DNA from: Allomuricauda sp. CAU 1633
GTDB lineage: Bacteria; Bacteroidota; Bacteroidia; Flavobacteriales; Flavobacteriaceae
Direction: 5' to 3'
DNA: 64,000 bases
Assembly: GCF_017313225.1 (NCBI RefSeq)
Contig: NZ_JAFLNE010000001.1
Location: 868,001-932,000, forward strand
Below the pieces are notes generated by a model. It saw only the letters and a list, made by a program, of their open reading frames with translations. It ran no database searches and had not been told where the DNA came from. This document shows, piece after piece, positions 24,490 through 34,394 of the stretch (positions are counted from its first letter, which is position 1; every line of letters starts with the position of its first letter). The translations under genes and the position numbers were made by a program.

Positions 24490-25398
24490 TTAGAGCACCA
24501 TTTTTGAAAATGGGATTACAGTAGGGTATCCCTTGGCACTAAAATAATCCAATGTATGTTGATTTCCAGCAGCCAGAACAAAATCCCCGCCCCAGGCCCC
24601 AAGACTTTTCAGCGCACCAGGATAATCCGAAAAAAGTTGCGATTTTACGGTTGGAATTTGAAGAACATTGGATAGTATAGCTTCATGTTGTTCCATGAGT
24701 GACTGAAATTCCTGCAATGTAGCGGCATTGACCATTTTCTCAGTGAGGGAAGAAATGTCATGGATAAGGTCTTTCTGGTTGAATTCCTGCTTTCGATATG
24801 CAGCGATGGCTTCTTTGCTGCTCTGTTTTTGATTGAGATGCACAAAATAAAGCGATTCCTTAAAAAGAGGGTCAAAGTCCACTTCGTTGACTGCTGGTTT
24901 GCCGTTTTGTACTTGATAGGTAATGGGAGCGCTGTGCTGCGCACAAGCAATGTCGTACCCGCTGCCCCCAAAGGCGTTCCAAAGCAATTGGTAGGCGTCC
25001 ACTTGTGCCCATTGTGCTATATTATTGATAAGTGTGGATGAGGTGCCCAGCCCCCATGAGCGAGGAAAACCCAAACGGGTTTCCACTTCAACGCCACTAT
25101 TTTTTGATAGAAAATCAGGATTTTGTTGTCGGGCTTCTATAAGTAGTTCCACCAAGGTTTGTGCTGTTTTCTCATCCGAAGCAGTTTTTATTCTGAAACT
25201 TTCCAACTCGAATTCTGCCTGAAACCAGATTTCAGCATTCTCGTCAAAACTGGCCCAACGTAGAGTTCCTGAATCCGAATCAACAACTTGTAAAGACTGC
25301 CCCAGTGTTGTTGGGACCGCCAGGCCAAGCGCTCCATCCAAAATGGCATACTCCCCAGAGAGCAATAGTTTTCCGTTGCTGTAAAACTCCTTGTGCAT
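24490..25398 (-). CDS. GYDIA-family GHMP kinase
   Basis: The 302-residue protein has GHMP-kinase features: an N-terminal GKLLLSGEYAILDGALGLAVPT, the ATP-binding PRSWGLGTSSTL and the GSGYDIACA that names the Bacteroidota subfamily. Relatives include mevalonate and phosphomevalonate kinases. Its neighbour, HMG-CoA reductase, makes mevalonate, so it is likely a mevalonate-pathway kinase. Its ATG shares a base with the reductase stop (TAATG), which indicates translational coupling. Confidence 0.88.
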   Translation of the reverse strand: MHKEFYSNGKLLLSGEYAILDGALGLAVPTTLGQSLQVVDSDSGTLRWASFDENAEIWFQAEFELESFRIKTASDEKTAQTLVELLIEARQQNPDFLSKNSGVEVETRLGFPRSWGLGTSSTLINNIAQWAQVDAYQLLWNAFGGSGYDIACAQHSAPITYQVQNGKPAVNEVDFDPLFKESLYFVHLNQKQSSKEAIAAYRKQEFNQKDLIHDISSLTEKMVNAATLQEFQSLMEQHEAILSNVLQIPTVKSQLFSDYPGALKSLGAWGGDFVLAAGNQHTLDYFSAKGYPTVIPFSKMVL

Positions 25399-26714
25399 TA
25401 TTGGGATTGAATCTTTTCCAAGGCTTCTTTTACCGAAGCATTCGTCACAATATGATATTTAAAATGTTCTACAAGCTGTTGTTTTTCAGCTTCGGTGGCA
25501 CCCATTTGGTTGAGCATGTTCAACAGATGCATTTTCATGTGTCCTTTTTGGATTCCCGTGGTGACCAAAGACCGAACTGCAGCAAAATTCTGGGCCAAAC
25601 CAGCAACCGCAACAATTTCCATAAGTTCTTTCGCCGATGGATTCTGAAGGATTTCCAAAGCAAGTTTTACCAAGGGATGCAAGGTGGTCAATCCACCAAC
25701 CGTGCCAAGGGCCAAGGGCACTTCAATCCAAAATGTAAAGGTATCCCCATCAATGGCGGCATGGGTCAAACTGGAATATTGCCCATCTTTGGCGGCATAG
25801 GCATGCACACCTGCCTCCACGGCCCTAAAATCATTTCCGGTAGCCAGGATTACGGCATCAATGCCATTCATAATCCCTTTGTTGTGGGTTACGGCTCTAT
25901 AAGGCTCTAGTTTGGCAATAGTGATGGCCTGTGCAAATTTGTTGGCAAATTCTTCACCAGACATCCCGCCTGCATTTAGTTGGGAAACAGGGCAACTTAC
26001 TTCGGCCTTCACGACACAATTGGGCACATAATTGGAGAGAATACTCATGACCACCTCCAGATTTTTCTCCTCATCGGAGAAGTTATCATAGGACCGAGCT
26101 TTGGTCTCCAACGTTTTGGCAAACTGTTCCAAACAGGAGTTGATAAAATTGGCACCCATGGCATCCAAGGTCTCAAAAGTGCAATGCAGTTGGTAGTAGC
26201 CCTCTATCTGTTCACTGAGGTCCCTTAATTGAATTTCCTTGATGCCGCCACCTCGTTTTTCCATGTTTTCGGTAATATCGGAAACACTTTTTCTGAGTTC
26301 GGGTTTTAGTTCCTCAAAAAAAGAGTACAGCTTCTTCTTTTCGCCTTTATAGATGAAATGTACCTGCCCTACTTTTTCGGTTCCCAGGATTTCAGTTTTG
26401 AATCCGCCCCGAGTCAACCAAAATTTGGCCGCTTTACTGGCTGCCGCTACAACAGAACTTTCCTCAATGGCCATGGGAATGGCATAGAGCGAATCGTTGA
26501 TCAAAAAGTTGGGGGCAACGGCAAATGGCAGGTAGTAGTTGGAAATGGTGTTTTCTATGAACTCATCATGCAGTTTCTGCACCTTCGGGTCGGTATTCCA
26601 GTACTTTTCCAAAATACGTTTGGATGCTTCCGGGTCTTTGGTATACTGTTTGGCAATCCAATCAATTTTTTCAGCTTTGGAGCGTTTCGAGAATCCTTCA
26701 ACAGGAGTGTTCAT
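25398..26714 (-). CDS. mvaA: Hydroxymethylglutaryl-CoA reductase, degradative type (class II)
   Basis: The 438-residue protein matches class II HMG-CoA reductases: SSVVAAASKAAKFWLTRGGF, MGANFINSCLEQ, HNKGIMNGIDAV with the catalytic Lys, a GTVGGLTTLHP segment and the late AGLAQNFAAVRSL...GIQKGHMKMH with the catalytic His. It interconverts HMG-CoA and mevalonate with NAD(P)H. In Bacteroidota this enzyme supplies the mevalonate route to isoprenoids. It is the first gene of a two-gene unit with the GHMP kinase. Confidence 0.93.
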   Translation of the reverse strand: MNTPVEGFSKRSKAEKIDWIAKQYTKDPEASKRILEKYWNTDPKVQKLHDEFIENTISNYYLPFAVAPNFLINDSLYAIPMAIEESSVVAAASKAAKFWLTRGGFKTEILGTEKVGQVHFIYKGEKKKLYSFFEELKPELRKSVSDITENMEKRGGGIKEIQLRDLSEQIEGYYQLHCTFETLDAMGANFINSCLEQFAKTLETKARSYDNFSDEEKNLEVVMSILSNYVPNCVVKAEVSCPVSQLNAGGMSGEEFANKFAQAITIAKLEPYRAVTHNKGIMNGIDAVILATGNDFRAVEAGVHAYAAKDGQYSSLTHAAIDGDTFTFWIEVPLALGTVGGLTTLHPLVKLALEILQNPSAKELMEIVAVAGLAQNFAAVRSLVTTGIQKGHMKMHLLNMLNQMGATEAEKQQLVEHFKYHIVTNASVKEALEKIQSQ

Positions 26715-26889
26715 AGTGTTGGGTTAAAGGCATCAAATATAAATATAATAGAACTTTGGCTTATACTATGTATGCCTTAGGCAGAACAAACCTTGTTCAG
26801 AACTGCAATTATGGTTGTAAATGCAACACCAAAGTTTATTTTTTGGATAAATATTAGTAAACTTGGGGGTTTTTAATCAATTTTCACAC

Positions 26890-29049
26890 ATGAGAAAACA
26901 GTTCCTCCTGTTTGTATCTGTTTTAGGGTTTCTTGCCATTTCCACTGCACAGAAGAAGAAAATCACTAACGAAGAAATTTGGGGCGGTGTGTTTCAAACC
27001 GAACGTATGGACGTGCTTCGTTCCCTAAAAAATGGAGAACAATACACCATTTTAAATTTTTCCCGGTCACCACAGAGCAGTAGTTTGGACAAATACAACT
27101 ATGAAACATTGGAAAAGGTAGAGACCATTGTGTCATCAACAGGCAGTGTGCCTTATTTTACCTCCTATACATTCAGTGATGATGAATCCAAAGTGTTGTT
27201 GGCCACCGAGGTGGAGCCCATATTTAGACGCTCCCGATTGGGCATTTATTACGTGTATGACATTGCTTCAAAAAATCTGACCCAAATTTCCGAAACCAAG
27301 ATTCAAGAACCCACATTATCGCCAGATGGCACAAAAGTGGCTTATGTACTGGACAACAATCTCTTTTTGTTTGATGTGGCCTCAAAATCCACAAAACAAT
27401 TGACGGTTGATGGCAATAAGGGAACCATCATCAATGGCGTAACCGATTGGGTCTATGAAGAAGAGTTTGCCTTTGTGCGTGCCTTTGAATGGAACAGCAA
27501 TGGGACCAAAATAGCCTTTCTTCGTTTTGATGAAACCGAAGTGCCCAAGTATACCATGGATGTGTATGGGACCAATCTGTATCCATACGCGGATGAATTT
27601 AAATACCCCAAAGCCGGAGAGAAGAACTCCATAGTGACTCTTCATATGTTGGATGTGGCTTCTGGTAGCATCACTCCAGTTGATTTGGGAAAACCCTACT
27701 ACATTCCAAGAATTAAATGGATGAACAACCCAAACCATTTGAGCGTTCAGACCCTGAATCGCCACCAGAACAATTTAAAGTTGTTGGATGTCAATGCGAA
27801 TGATAATACAGTGTCCGTACTACTCGAAGAAACAGATGATGCTTATGTAGACATTGATGATGACCTTACTTTTTTGGCTGATGACAGTTTTATCTGGACC
27901 AGCGAAGGTGACGGATTCAACCATTTGTATTTATATGGAAAAGATGGAAAGTTGAAAAACCAGATTACCGAGGGGCCTTGGGAGGTTACTAGATATTATG
28001 GGTACGATGCCTCGCATGACCGGATTTACTACCAATCGGTGGAGAATGGGTCAATTAATAGGGATGTGTATAGCATTTCAACAAAAGGAAAGAAGAAAAA
28101 GCGACTTTCGACCCAAGAAGGCACCAATACCGCAGATTTTAGTGCCGATTATACCTATTACATCAATACCTATTCAAGTGCGGGAACCCCTTTTGAATTT
28201 GCCTTGCACAAAGCTGAGGATGGCAAATTAGTAAAAGCCATCAAGGATAATTCAGCCTTGTTGACCAAATTGCAGCAGTACGAATGGGTTCCAAAGGAAT
28301 TTTCTACCATCAACATTAATGGTTACGACCTAAACATGTGGATGATAAAGCCCGCAAATTTTGACCCTAATAAAAAATATCCACTGTTCATGTTCCAATA
28401 TAGTGGACCTGGTTCACAACAAGTTGCAAATACTTGGCTGGGCAGTAATGATTATTGGCATCAACTCTTGGCTTCCGAAGGATATATTGTAGCCTGTGTG
28501 GACGGCAGGGGAACCGGGTTAAAAGGTCGGGATTTTAAAAAGTTGACCCAAAAAGAACTGGGCAAATATGAAGTAAAGGACCAAATTGCTGCAGCTAAAA
28601 AATTGAGCGAACTCCCTTATATCGATGAAAATCGTACCGGGATTTGGGGGTGGAGCTATGGCGGATTTATGTCCACCAACTGTATTTTAAAGGGTAACGA
28701 TGTCTTTGAAATGGCGATTGCAGTGGCTCCGGTCACCTCATGGCGTTTTTACGATACCATTTACACGGAACGATACATGCAGACCCCACAGGAAAATCCC
28801 AGTGGATATGATGATAACTCACCGTTTAACTATCCAGAACTGTTGAAGGGAAAATACTTGCTGGTCCATGGTTCTGGGGATGACAATGTGCATGTGCAGA
28901 ACACCATGCGGATGATTGAAGCCTTGGTACAGGCCAACAAACCATTCGATTGGGCCATTTACCCCGATAAAAACCATGGAATTTACGGGGGCAACACAAG
29001 GCTACATTTGTTCACCAAGTTGACCAATTTCGTCAAAGAAAATTTATAA
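26890..29049 (+). CDS. Dipeptidyl-peptidase IV (S9 family)
   Basis: From ATG 26890 the protein has 719 residues with a signal peptide (MRKQFLLFVSVLGFLAISTAQ). A beta-propeller (DPPIV_N) occupies most of residues 80-480, with the WVYEEEFAFVRAFEW double-Glu motif that anchors the substrate amino terminus. A peptidase S9 domain follows, with Ser in GWSYGG (near 590), Asp in SGDDNVH (near 661) and His in KNHGI (near 695). It removes X-Pro dipeptides in the periplasm. A peptide transporter gene follows after 15 bp. Confidence 0.95.
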   Translation: MRKQFLLFVSVLGFLAISTAQKKKITNEEIWGGVFQTERMDVLRSLKNGEQYTILNFSRSPQSSSLDKYNYETLEKVETIVSSTGSVPYFTSYTFSDDESKVLLATEVEPIFRRSRLGIYYVYDIASKNLTQISETKIQEPTLSPDGTKVAYVLDNNLFLFDVASKSTKQLTVDGNKGTIINGVTDWVYEEEFAFVRAFEWNSNGTKIAFLRFDETEVPKYTMDVYGTNLYPYADEFKYPKAGEKNSIVTLHMLDVASGSITPVDLGKPYYIPRIKWMNNPNHLSVQTLNRHQNNLKLLDVNANDNTVSVLLEETDDAYVDIDDDLTFLADDSFIWTSEGDGFNHLYLYGKDGKLKNQITEGPWEVTRYYGYDASHDRIYYQSVENGSINRDVYSISTKGKKKKRLSTQEGTNTADFSADYTYYINTYSSAGTPFEFALHKAEDGKLVKAIKDNSALLTKLQQYEWVPKEFSTININGYDLNMWMIKPANFDPNKKYPLFMFQYSGPGSQQVANTWLGSNDYWHQLLASEGYIVACVDGRGTGLKGRDFKKLTQKELGKYEVKDQIAAAKKLSELPYIDENRTGIWGWSYGGFMSTNCILKGNDVFEMAIAVAPVTSWRFYDTIYTERYMQTPQENPSGYDDNSPFNYPELLKGKYLLVHGSGDDNVHVQNTMRMIEALVQANKPFDWAIYPDKNHGIYGGNTRLHLFTKLTNFVKENL

Positions 29050-29064
29050 CCAAACAGAAGATAT

Positions 29065-30597
29065 ATGTCGGATTTAACCAAACCAGCCAACGAAAAGACC
29101 CTTTTTGGACATCCAGTTGGACTTTTCTACCTCTTTTTTGCTGAACTGTGGGAGCGTTTCAGTTTTTATGGAATGCGGGCCCTGCTCACATTGTATATGG
29201 TCAATGTCATTTTCGAGGCCTTGTCCACTCGGGATTACGCAGCCGCAGCGGTTTATGCATCGTATGGGTCATTGGTATACGCCTCCACCGTAATCGGAGG
29301 AAAAATTTCAGATTCCATTCTGGGAATGCGAGCCTCCATTTTTTTGGGTGGTGTTCTAATGGCTTTGGGACATTTTGTATTGGCCATTGAAAATGATGTG
29401 GCCTTCTTTTTGGCCTTGGCCTTTATCATTGTTGGGAATGGTTTTTTTAAACCGAATATCTCAACCTTTGTAGGAACATTGTATGAAGATGGTGATGCCA
29501 AAAAAGATTCTGGTTTCACCATTTTTTATATGGGGATAAATATTGGAGGCGCCATTGCACCCTTATTATGCGGATGGCTGGGAGCCACCTATGGTTGGCA
29601 CTACGGTTTCGGTTTGGCCGGAATTGGAATGTTGACGGGACTTATCTTTTTCTGGAGTGGAATTAAAAAGAATGTGTTTGGTGAAGGAGGCAAGCCGCCA
29701 AGCATGGAAGTATACGAACGAAAAATTTTCGGAATCCCACAAAAGCATTTTATTCCAGCGGTAGCTTTTCTATCTGCGCCATTGATTGCCTTTCTGTTGT
29801 ATTCCTATAAATCTTTGGGTGGAGAAGGTTCCTTTTTCGAAGATCAGAATATTGTAAACGTATTGTTCAAATTGATTGGGATAGCCATTTTGGTCTATAT
29901 GGGCACCATTATGGTCAAGGCAACCGCTGATGAACGTAAAAAGCTTTTCATGGCGTTGTTGATTACCTTTTTTATGACCATTTTCTGGGGATTCCATGAA
30001 CTTCATGGTAGTGTAATTACCTTGTTTGCTGCGCGAAATGTGAATTTATCCATAATCAATGCCAGTCAAACCAATGCTTTGAACTCAATTTTTATTGTGT
30101 TGTTGTCCATCCCTATTTCTGTGATGTGGACCTATTTGGCCAAAAAGAAACTCAATCCAAGAACGCCTTATAAGTTTGGAATGGGCCTTGTTCTTGCGGG
30201 ATTGGCATTTTATGTGGTTTCGTTGAGCGGAGGAAGTGCGGATGAAAACGGAATGGTACCTTTTTCCTATTTGTTGGCATTGTATTTCTTGATTTCGGTA
30301 GGGGAATTGTTCATGTCACCCGTAGGACTTTCCAAAATCACGGACCTTTCACCAAAACGGATTGTGGCCTTTATGATGGGAGTTTGGTTTTTGTCATCAT
30401 CCTATGCCTTTCAGATTGTAGGGTTTATTTCCAAACAATTGGCCATAGAAAGTACAGACAAAAACGTGGGAGGTTTGGAGACTCTTTCGGTGTATTTAGA
30501 CGGTTTTTCACTCATCGCCAAGTACTCGCTGGTGGCCGGTGTTGTGGTATTGATTTTCGGCCCATTGATGAAGCGTCTCATGGGTAACGTTCATTAA
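29065..30597 (+). CDS. POT/PTR2-family proton-coupled oligopeptide transporter
   Basis: The 510-residue protein has about 12-14 membrane helices and POT signatures: ERFSFYGMRALLTLYM in the first helix, GFFKPNISTFVG and the later FYMGINIGG. It imports di- and tripeptides with protons. Linked to dipeptidyl-peptidase IV, it probably takes up the dipeptides that enzyme releases. Its stop overlaps the comEC stop by four bases in convergent orientation. Confidence 0.93.
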   Translation: MSDLTKPANEKTLFGHPVGLFYLFFAELWERFSFYGMRALLTLYMVNVIFEALSTRDYAAAAVYASYGSLVYASTVIGGKISDSILGMRASIFLGGVLMALGHFVLAIENDVAFFLALAFIIVGNGFFKPNISTFVGTLYEDGDAKKDSGFTIFYMGINIGGAIAPLLCGWLGATYGWHYGFGLAGIGMLTGLIFFWSGIKKNVFGEGGKPPSMEVYERKIFGIPQKHFIPAVAFLSAPLIAFLLYSYKSLGGEGSFFEDQNIVNVLFKLIGIAILVYMGTIMVKATADERKKLFMALLITFFMTIFWGFHELHGSVITLFAARNVNLSIINASQTNALNSIFIVLLSIPISVMWTYLAKKKLNPRTPYKFGMGLVLAGLAFYVVSLSGGSADENGMVPFSYLLALYFLISVGELFMSPVGLSKITDLSPKRIVAFMMGVWFLSSSYAFQIVGFISKQLAIESTDKNVGGLETLSVYLDGFSLIAKYSLVAGVVVLIFGPLMKRLMGNVH

Positions 30598-32618
30598 GGA
30601 TTTTTCAAATCAAAAACATAATATCCCTTTTCACCCGTATAGTGGAAAGGGATTTCTTTTTGGGAGCAAGTTGTTTTCCAACGCTCCACATAACTTCTGT
30701 AACTACTACCATCGGCCAAAACCATTTTGGGTTGTATGGAATCCAACAACCGCTCTAAATTGATTTTTGGTGATTGAGTGAGCAGTAGAAATTCCAGTTC
30801 CTTGTTTAAGGGATAGAAGCCTAGGCTATCCATCACATACAATTTTTTTTGGTTGATGAAGTAACTATTCTGAATTGGGTTTTTATATAGGCGTTGGATG
30901 CGTTCGGCCACTGCATAATCATTTGCAATTCTGTCTACATTGGAGGTGTCTTGCGCAGCTATACTCAATACCTTTCCCGTTTGATGGAGCAAAATTGTAT
31001 TCCGCGATTTATGAACCAAGATGAGGCTTTCTTTGTTTTTGAATTGAAACTGGTTCCAAATAGACCAACCTTGTAGCATGACGATTCCTGCAAATAATGC
31101 CAAGGCAGTTTTTCGTTTGGGTCGGGATAGAAAGACCACCATTGAAATTATCGTGAAGTACCCCAAAATCAACTGAACAGAATCAAACGGAATATCCTTG
31201 ATGATAAACCCCTCTTGCTTCGCTACCCAGTTTACCACTGCGTTCATCATTCCAATAATCCAATTATAAATAGCGACCAAAAATTCTGGAAGCTGATTGA
31301 TCAATGATAATGTGATAATCAAGATACCCATGCCCAAAATCAACCCCAAAAATGGAATGATCACTAGGTTGGATATAAAAAACAAGGCAGGAAACTGGTG
31401 AAAGTAGAAGAGACTGATAGGCAAAACCCCCAACTGGGCCGCAACGCTCACGGATAATAATTGCCACGTTTTCTGAACAACCACATTTTCTGGAAACCAA
31501 AGCTTTTGCAATTTCGGGTAAATCCAAACAATGGCAAACACGGCCGCATAACTCATTTGAAACCCCACCTGAAACAAAAACAACGGTTTTATCAAAAGAA
31601 TAAACAGCATGGACAACGCAATAATGTTGAAAGAATTGGTGGGTCGGTTCAAGTACATGGCATAGGCCAAAAAGGAGAACATGGTCACCGCCCGAACTAT
31701 GGATGGTGATAATCCGGCCACAAAAGCATACCCCCATAGCAATAACACCACTAGCAACAGCTTTAGGGTTTTTCCCTTCGGGAATCTTTCTAGGGGTGAC
31801 AACAAAAATTGCAGCAACAGCAGCAAAACCCCTACATGGAGTCCCGATACCGCCAAAATATGGACAGCTCCCGCATTTTTGTAATCGTTATAAGTGCTTT
31901 CGGAAATATCATCCCGTTGACCTAATAACAAGGCCTGAATCACACTGAGCTCTTCTTGGCCAAACGGTTCTTCTTGCAATTTTGAAATGATGTGTTCCCT
32001 TGCATTTGATGCCAATCCCAAAGGGGTTGTTGAGGCGTTTTCAGCAATTATGACGGCATGGTTCGCCGCTTTTATCTGGTGATAAATTGCCTGTTTGCGC
32101 AAATAATCTTTATAATCAAATTGATGCGGATTCAGTGGAGGGTGAATAGCTTCAGCTTTGGAAAACACGAAGATTTCATCATCTACCTTCAACTTTGAGC
32201 TGGTTGAGTCGGCCGGAAGATTGAGTATTAGTTTTCCAACAACATCTTCCTTATCCAAAGAAATAACTTGTGTAACATACCGCTGGGAAAAAGAGTTTGG
32301 CTTTAAGACCTCTCTCACCTTTAGGTGCCACAGGCTTTCTCTTTCAAAATCATGCTGGGAATAATGATTTCCCAAGGCTGTTCCCATGGCCATGGCAACC
32401 ACAAACATCCCCAAAGAAACTGTAGTAAGGACGGTTCCCATTTCAAAAAGGGGAAAACCTTCACGCGATTGCCTTTTGCGCAACCAAAATAAAATGGGAA
32501 AAAACAGGAGGATCGCCAACAACGGGAAAAGCGGAGCGATCTCGAAATAAAATCCTAAAATAATGCCCACCATCAAGCACAAGCAGAGCTTGACGGACAC
32601 AAAACTGAACAAACGCAC
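30594..32618 (-). CDS. comEC: ComEC/Rec2-type DNA-uptake channel
   Basis: The GTG at 32618 overlaps the upstream TAG by one base (TAGTG) and gives the expected MRLFSFVSVKL start with 674 residues; a longer frame from 32657 is possible. A DUF4131 N-terminal region is followed by the competence domain with many helices, including LSVIQALLLGQRDDIS and HILAVSGLHVGVLL, the family hallmark. The C-terminal part retains the size of the metallo-beta-lactamase-like domain but has no HxHxDH motif. ComEC carries single-stranded DNA across the inner membrane during transformation. It ends the surE-lpxB run. Confidence 0.9.
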   Translation of the reverse strand: MRLFSFVSVKLCLCLMVGIILGFYFEIAPLFPLLAILLFFPILFWLRKRQSREGFPLFEMGTVLTTVSLGMFVVAMAMGTALGNHYSQHDFERESLWHLKVREVLKPNSFSQRYVTQVISLDKEDVVGKLILNLPADSTSSKLKVDDEIFVFSKAEAIHPPLNPHQFDYKDYLRKQAIYHQIKAANHAVIIAENASTTPLGLASNAREHIISKLQEEPFGQEELSVIQALLLGQRDDISESTYNDYKNAGAVHILAVSGLHVGVLLLLLQFLLSPLERFPKGKTLKLLLVVLLLWGYAFVAGLSPSIVRAVTMFSFLAYAMYLNRPTNSFNIIALSMLFILLIKPLFLFQVGFQMSYAAVFAIVWIYPKLQKLWFPENVVVQKTWQLLSVSVAAQLGVLPISLFYFHQFPALFFISNLVIIPFLGLILGMGILIITLSLINQLPEFLVAIYNWIIGMMNAVVNWVAKQEGFIIKDIPFDSVQLILGYFTIISMVVFLSRPKRKTALALFAGIVMLQGWSIWNQFQFKNKESLILVHKSRNTILLHQTGKVLSIAAQDTSNVDRIANDYAVAERIQRLYKNPIQNSYFINQKKLYVMDSLGFYPLNKELEFLLLTQSPKINLERLLDSIQPKMVLADGSSYRSYVERWKTTCSQKEIPFHYTGEKGYYVFDLKNP

Positions 32619-33160
32619 TACAAAATACGCATGGCCTTTACAAAGGCATAGTTCCAATATCCTTCCCGTAATGAGGATACCAAAACGCCCCTGGAGGTTG
32701 TGGCATGTATAAATTTAATGTCGTTTCCTTCCACTTCCACGACCAACCCCACATGGTTGACGCGTTTTCCGCTCTTGCTGGTCTTAAAATAAAGAAGGTC
32801 TCCTTTTTGTACTTCTTCCACCCGGATTCGCTGGCCTTCTTGTGCCATTTGATAGGAAACCCTTGGAAAAAGAATGTCGTTTTCCCGAAGGGAAACATAG
32901 ACCAGTCCTGAACAATCCATCCCTTTTTTGGTGGTGCCCCCATATTTGTAACGGGTTCCAGAATAGCCCATAGCGGTGGAAATAATGGACTCTGCCTTGG
33001 CATTGGTCCGTTCTTCTTTTCTGGATTTTCGGGGAGATGTGTCTTCTGTTGACCCCTCTACCGTAACGGTTTGGGTCTTGCTGTAGGTTCGCTTTCTCTT
33101 GCCAGGACCGCAGGCCACCACGGCAAAAAAAAGTAGTAAGAAAATGGTTTTACGTAACAT
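32618..33160 (-). CDS. NlpC/P60 (C40) cell-wall peptidase, lipoprotein
   Basis: The protein has 180 residues from ATG 33160 with a lipobox (LLFFAVVAC). The first ATG at 33202 overlaps the lpxB stop and lacks signal character. A Lys/Arg-rich linker precedes the C40 domain with the catalytic Cys in DCSGLVY, the His in VNHVGLVV and a third polar residue in FIHATTSRGV. It cleaves peptide bonds in peptidoglycan, near the outer membrane. Confidence 0.9.
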   Translation of the reverse strand: MLRKTIFLLLFFAVVACGPGKRKRTYSKTQTVTVEGSTEDTSPRKSRKEERTNAKAESIISTAMGYSGTRYKYGGTTKKGMDCSGLVYVSLRENDILFPRVSYQMAQEGQRIRVEEVQKGDLLYFKTSKSGKRVNHVGLVVEVEGNDIKFIHATTSRGVLVSSLREGYWNYAFVKAMRIL

Positions 33161-33194
33161 CCAAGAAATAGTATTACTTTCTTGGACGCTAAAT

Positions 33195-34307
33195 CTAAGC
33201 ATTTTTGACGATTAATTGGGCCGCCAATTGACTGGCACCTTTTCCGCCCAATTTTTCTTTTAGGATTTTGTAGTCTTCCAAGATGCGTTCACGTTCTTTC
33301 CCTTCAACAATTTTAGAAAGTTCTTTTTTGAGTTTTTTTGAGGTTAATTCACTCTGAATCAATTCTTTAACAACTTCTTTTTTCATGATAAGATTCACGA
33401 GGGAAATAAAATCAAGGGTAATGATTCGCTTTGCGATTTGGTACGAAATCCAATTGCCTTTGTAGCACACCACTTGAGGGATTTCAAATAGGGCCGTCTC
33501 CAAAGTGGCCGTTCCACTAGTAACCAATGCAGCGTGTGAATGCTTCAGCAGCGAGTAGGTTTTGTTTGAAACGTAGCCCACTTTATTTCCTCTTAAAAAG
33601 GGCGAATAGAATTCATCGGGAAGACTGGGCGCCCCGGCAATGACGAATTGGTATTCGGGAAAATCGCCATTTATGGAGAGCATCACATCCAACATTTTTT
33701 GGACTTCCTGTCTTCGGCTTCCCGGAAGTAATGCGATGATGGGTTTTTCCGGGTCTAAATCATTTTCCTTTCTAAAAGTGGTTTCATCAACAATCTTGGT
33801 GTTTTCAATGGCATCGATAAGCGGATGTCCTACAAATTGTACCGGATAGCCGTGTTTTTTTTCATAAAACTGCTTTTCAAAAGGGAGGATAACGTACATG
33901 GCATCAATATCCCGTTTTATTTTGTTGATTCTGCCTTCTCGGGAAGCCCAAATCTGTGGAGAAATGTAATAGTTGGTCTTGAATCCATTTTTTTTGGCCC
34001 ATTTGGCAATCCGCAAGTTGAAACCGGAAAAATCGATAAAAATGACCACATCTGGATTGAACTTTTTGATGTCTTCTTTACAAAAAGCAATGTTCTTGAA
34101 GATGGTGGGAATATTCGCAATTACCTCCAAAAACCCCATAAAGGCCATATCCTTATAATGCTTGGCCAATTCCCCGCCAGCCTGTTGCATAAGGTCCCCA
34201 CCCCAGCAACGTATTTCAGCTGAGGGATCCTCTGCTTTAAGACCCTTGATGAGGTTGGAACCGTGTAGGTCCCCGGAAGCTTCGCCGGCGATGATGTAAT
34301 ATTTCAT
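33195..34307 (-). CDS. lpxB: Lipid-A-disaccharide synthase
   Basis: The 370-residue GT19 glycosyltransferase joins UDP-2,3-diacylglucosamine to lipid X, forming the lipid A disaccharide at the inner membrane. The MKYYIIAGEASGDLHGSNLIKGLK N-terminus, FIDFSGFNLRIAKWAK, ISPQIWASREGRI and LLPGSRRQEV motifs are all typical. It lies between a small membrane protein and the C40 lipoprotein in an operon with surE. Confidence 0.96.
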   Translation of the reverse strand: MKYYIIAGEASGDLHGSNLIKGLKAEDPSAEIRCWGGDLMQQAGGELAKHYKDMAFMGFLEVIANIPTIFKNIAFCKEDIKKFNPDVVIFIDFSGFNLRIAKWAKKNGFKTNYYISPQIWASREGRINKIKRDIDAMYVILPFEKQFYEKKHGYPVQFVGHPLIDAIENTKIVDETTFRKENDLDPEKPIIALLPGSRRQEVQKMLDVMLSINGDFPEYQFVIAGAPSLPDEFYSPFLRGNKVGYVSNKTYSLLKHSHAALVTSGTATLETALFEIPQVVCYKGNWISYQIAKRIITLDFISLVNLIMKKEVVKELIQSELTSKKLKKELSKIVEGKERERILEDYKILKEKLGGKGASQLAAQLIVKNA

Positions 34308-34317
34308 ACAGAAATCT

Positions 34318-34361
34318 CAAGTTCAATTTTCAAGTTCAAGTTCAATTTCAATTTGGAGCAC
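34318..34361. repeat. Short CAAGTT-rich tract upstream of lpxB
   Basis: The sequence iterates CAAGTTCAATTT and CAAGTTCAAGTT units between lpxB and the small membrane protein gene, and an AACTTG lies a few dozen bases away. It is a small slippage-type tract with no evident function. Confidence 0.4.
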
Positions 34362-34394
34362 CTTTTTGCACTTGCATTTTGAACTTGTATGTAT

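Noticed and set aside
32619..32657. Longer comEC start at 32657
   Set aside because: It overlaps the C40 gene by 40 bp and adds residues before the usual RLFSFV opening; the TAGTG overlap start fits better.
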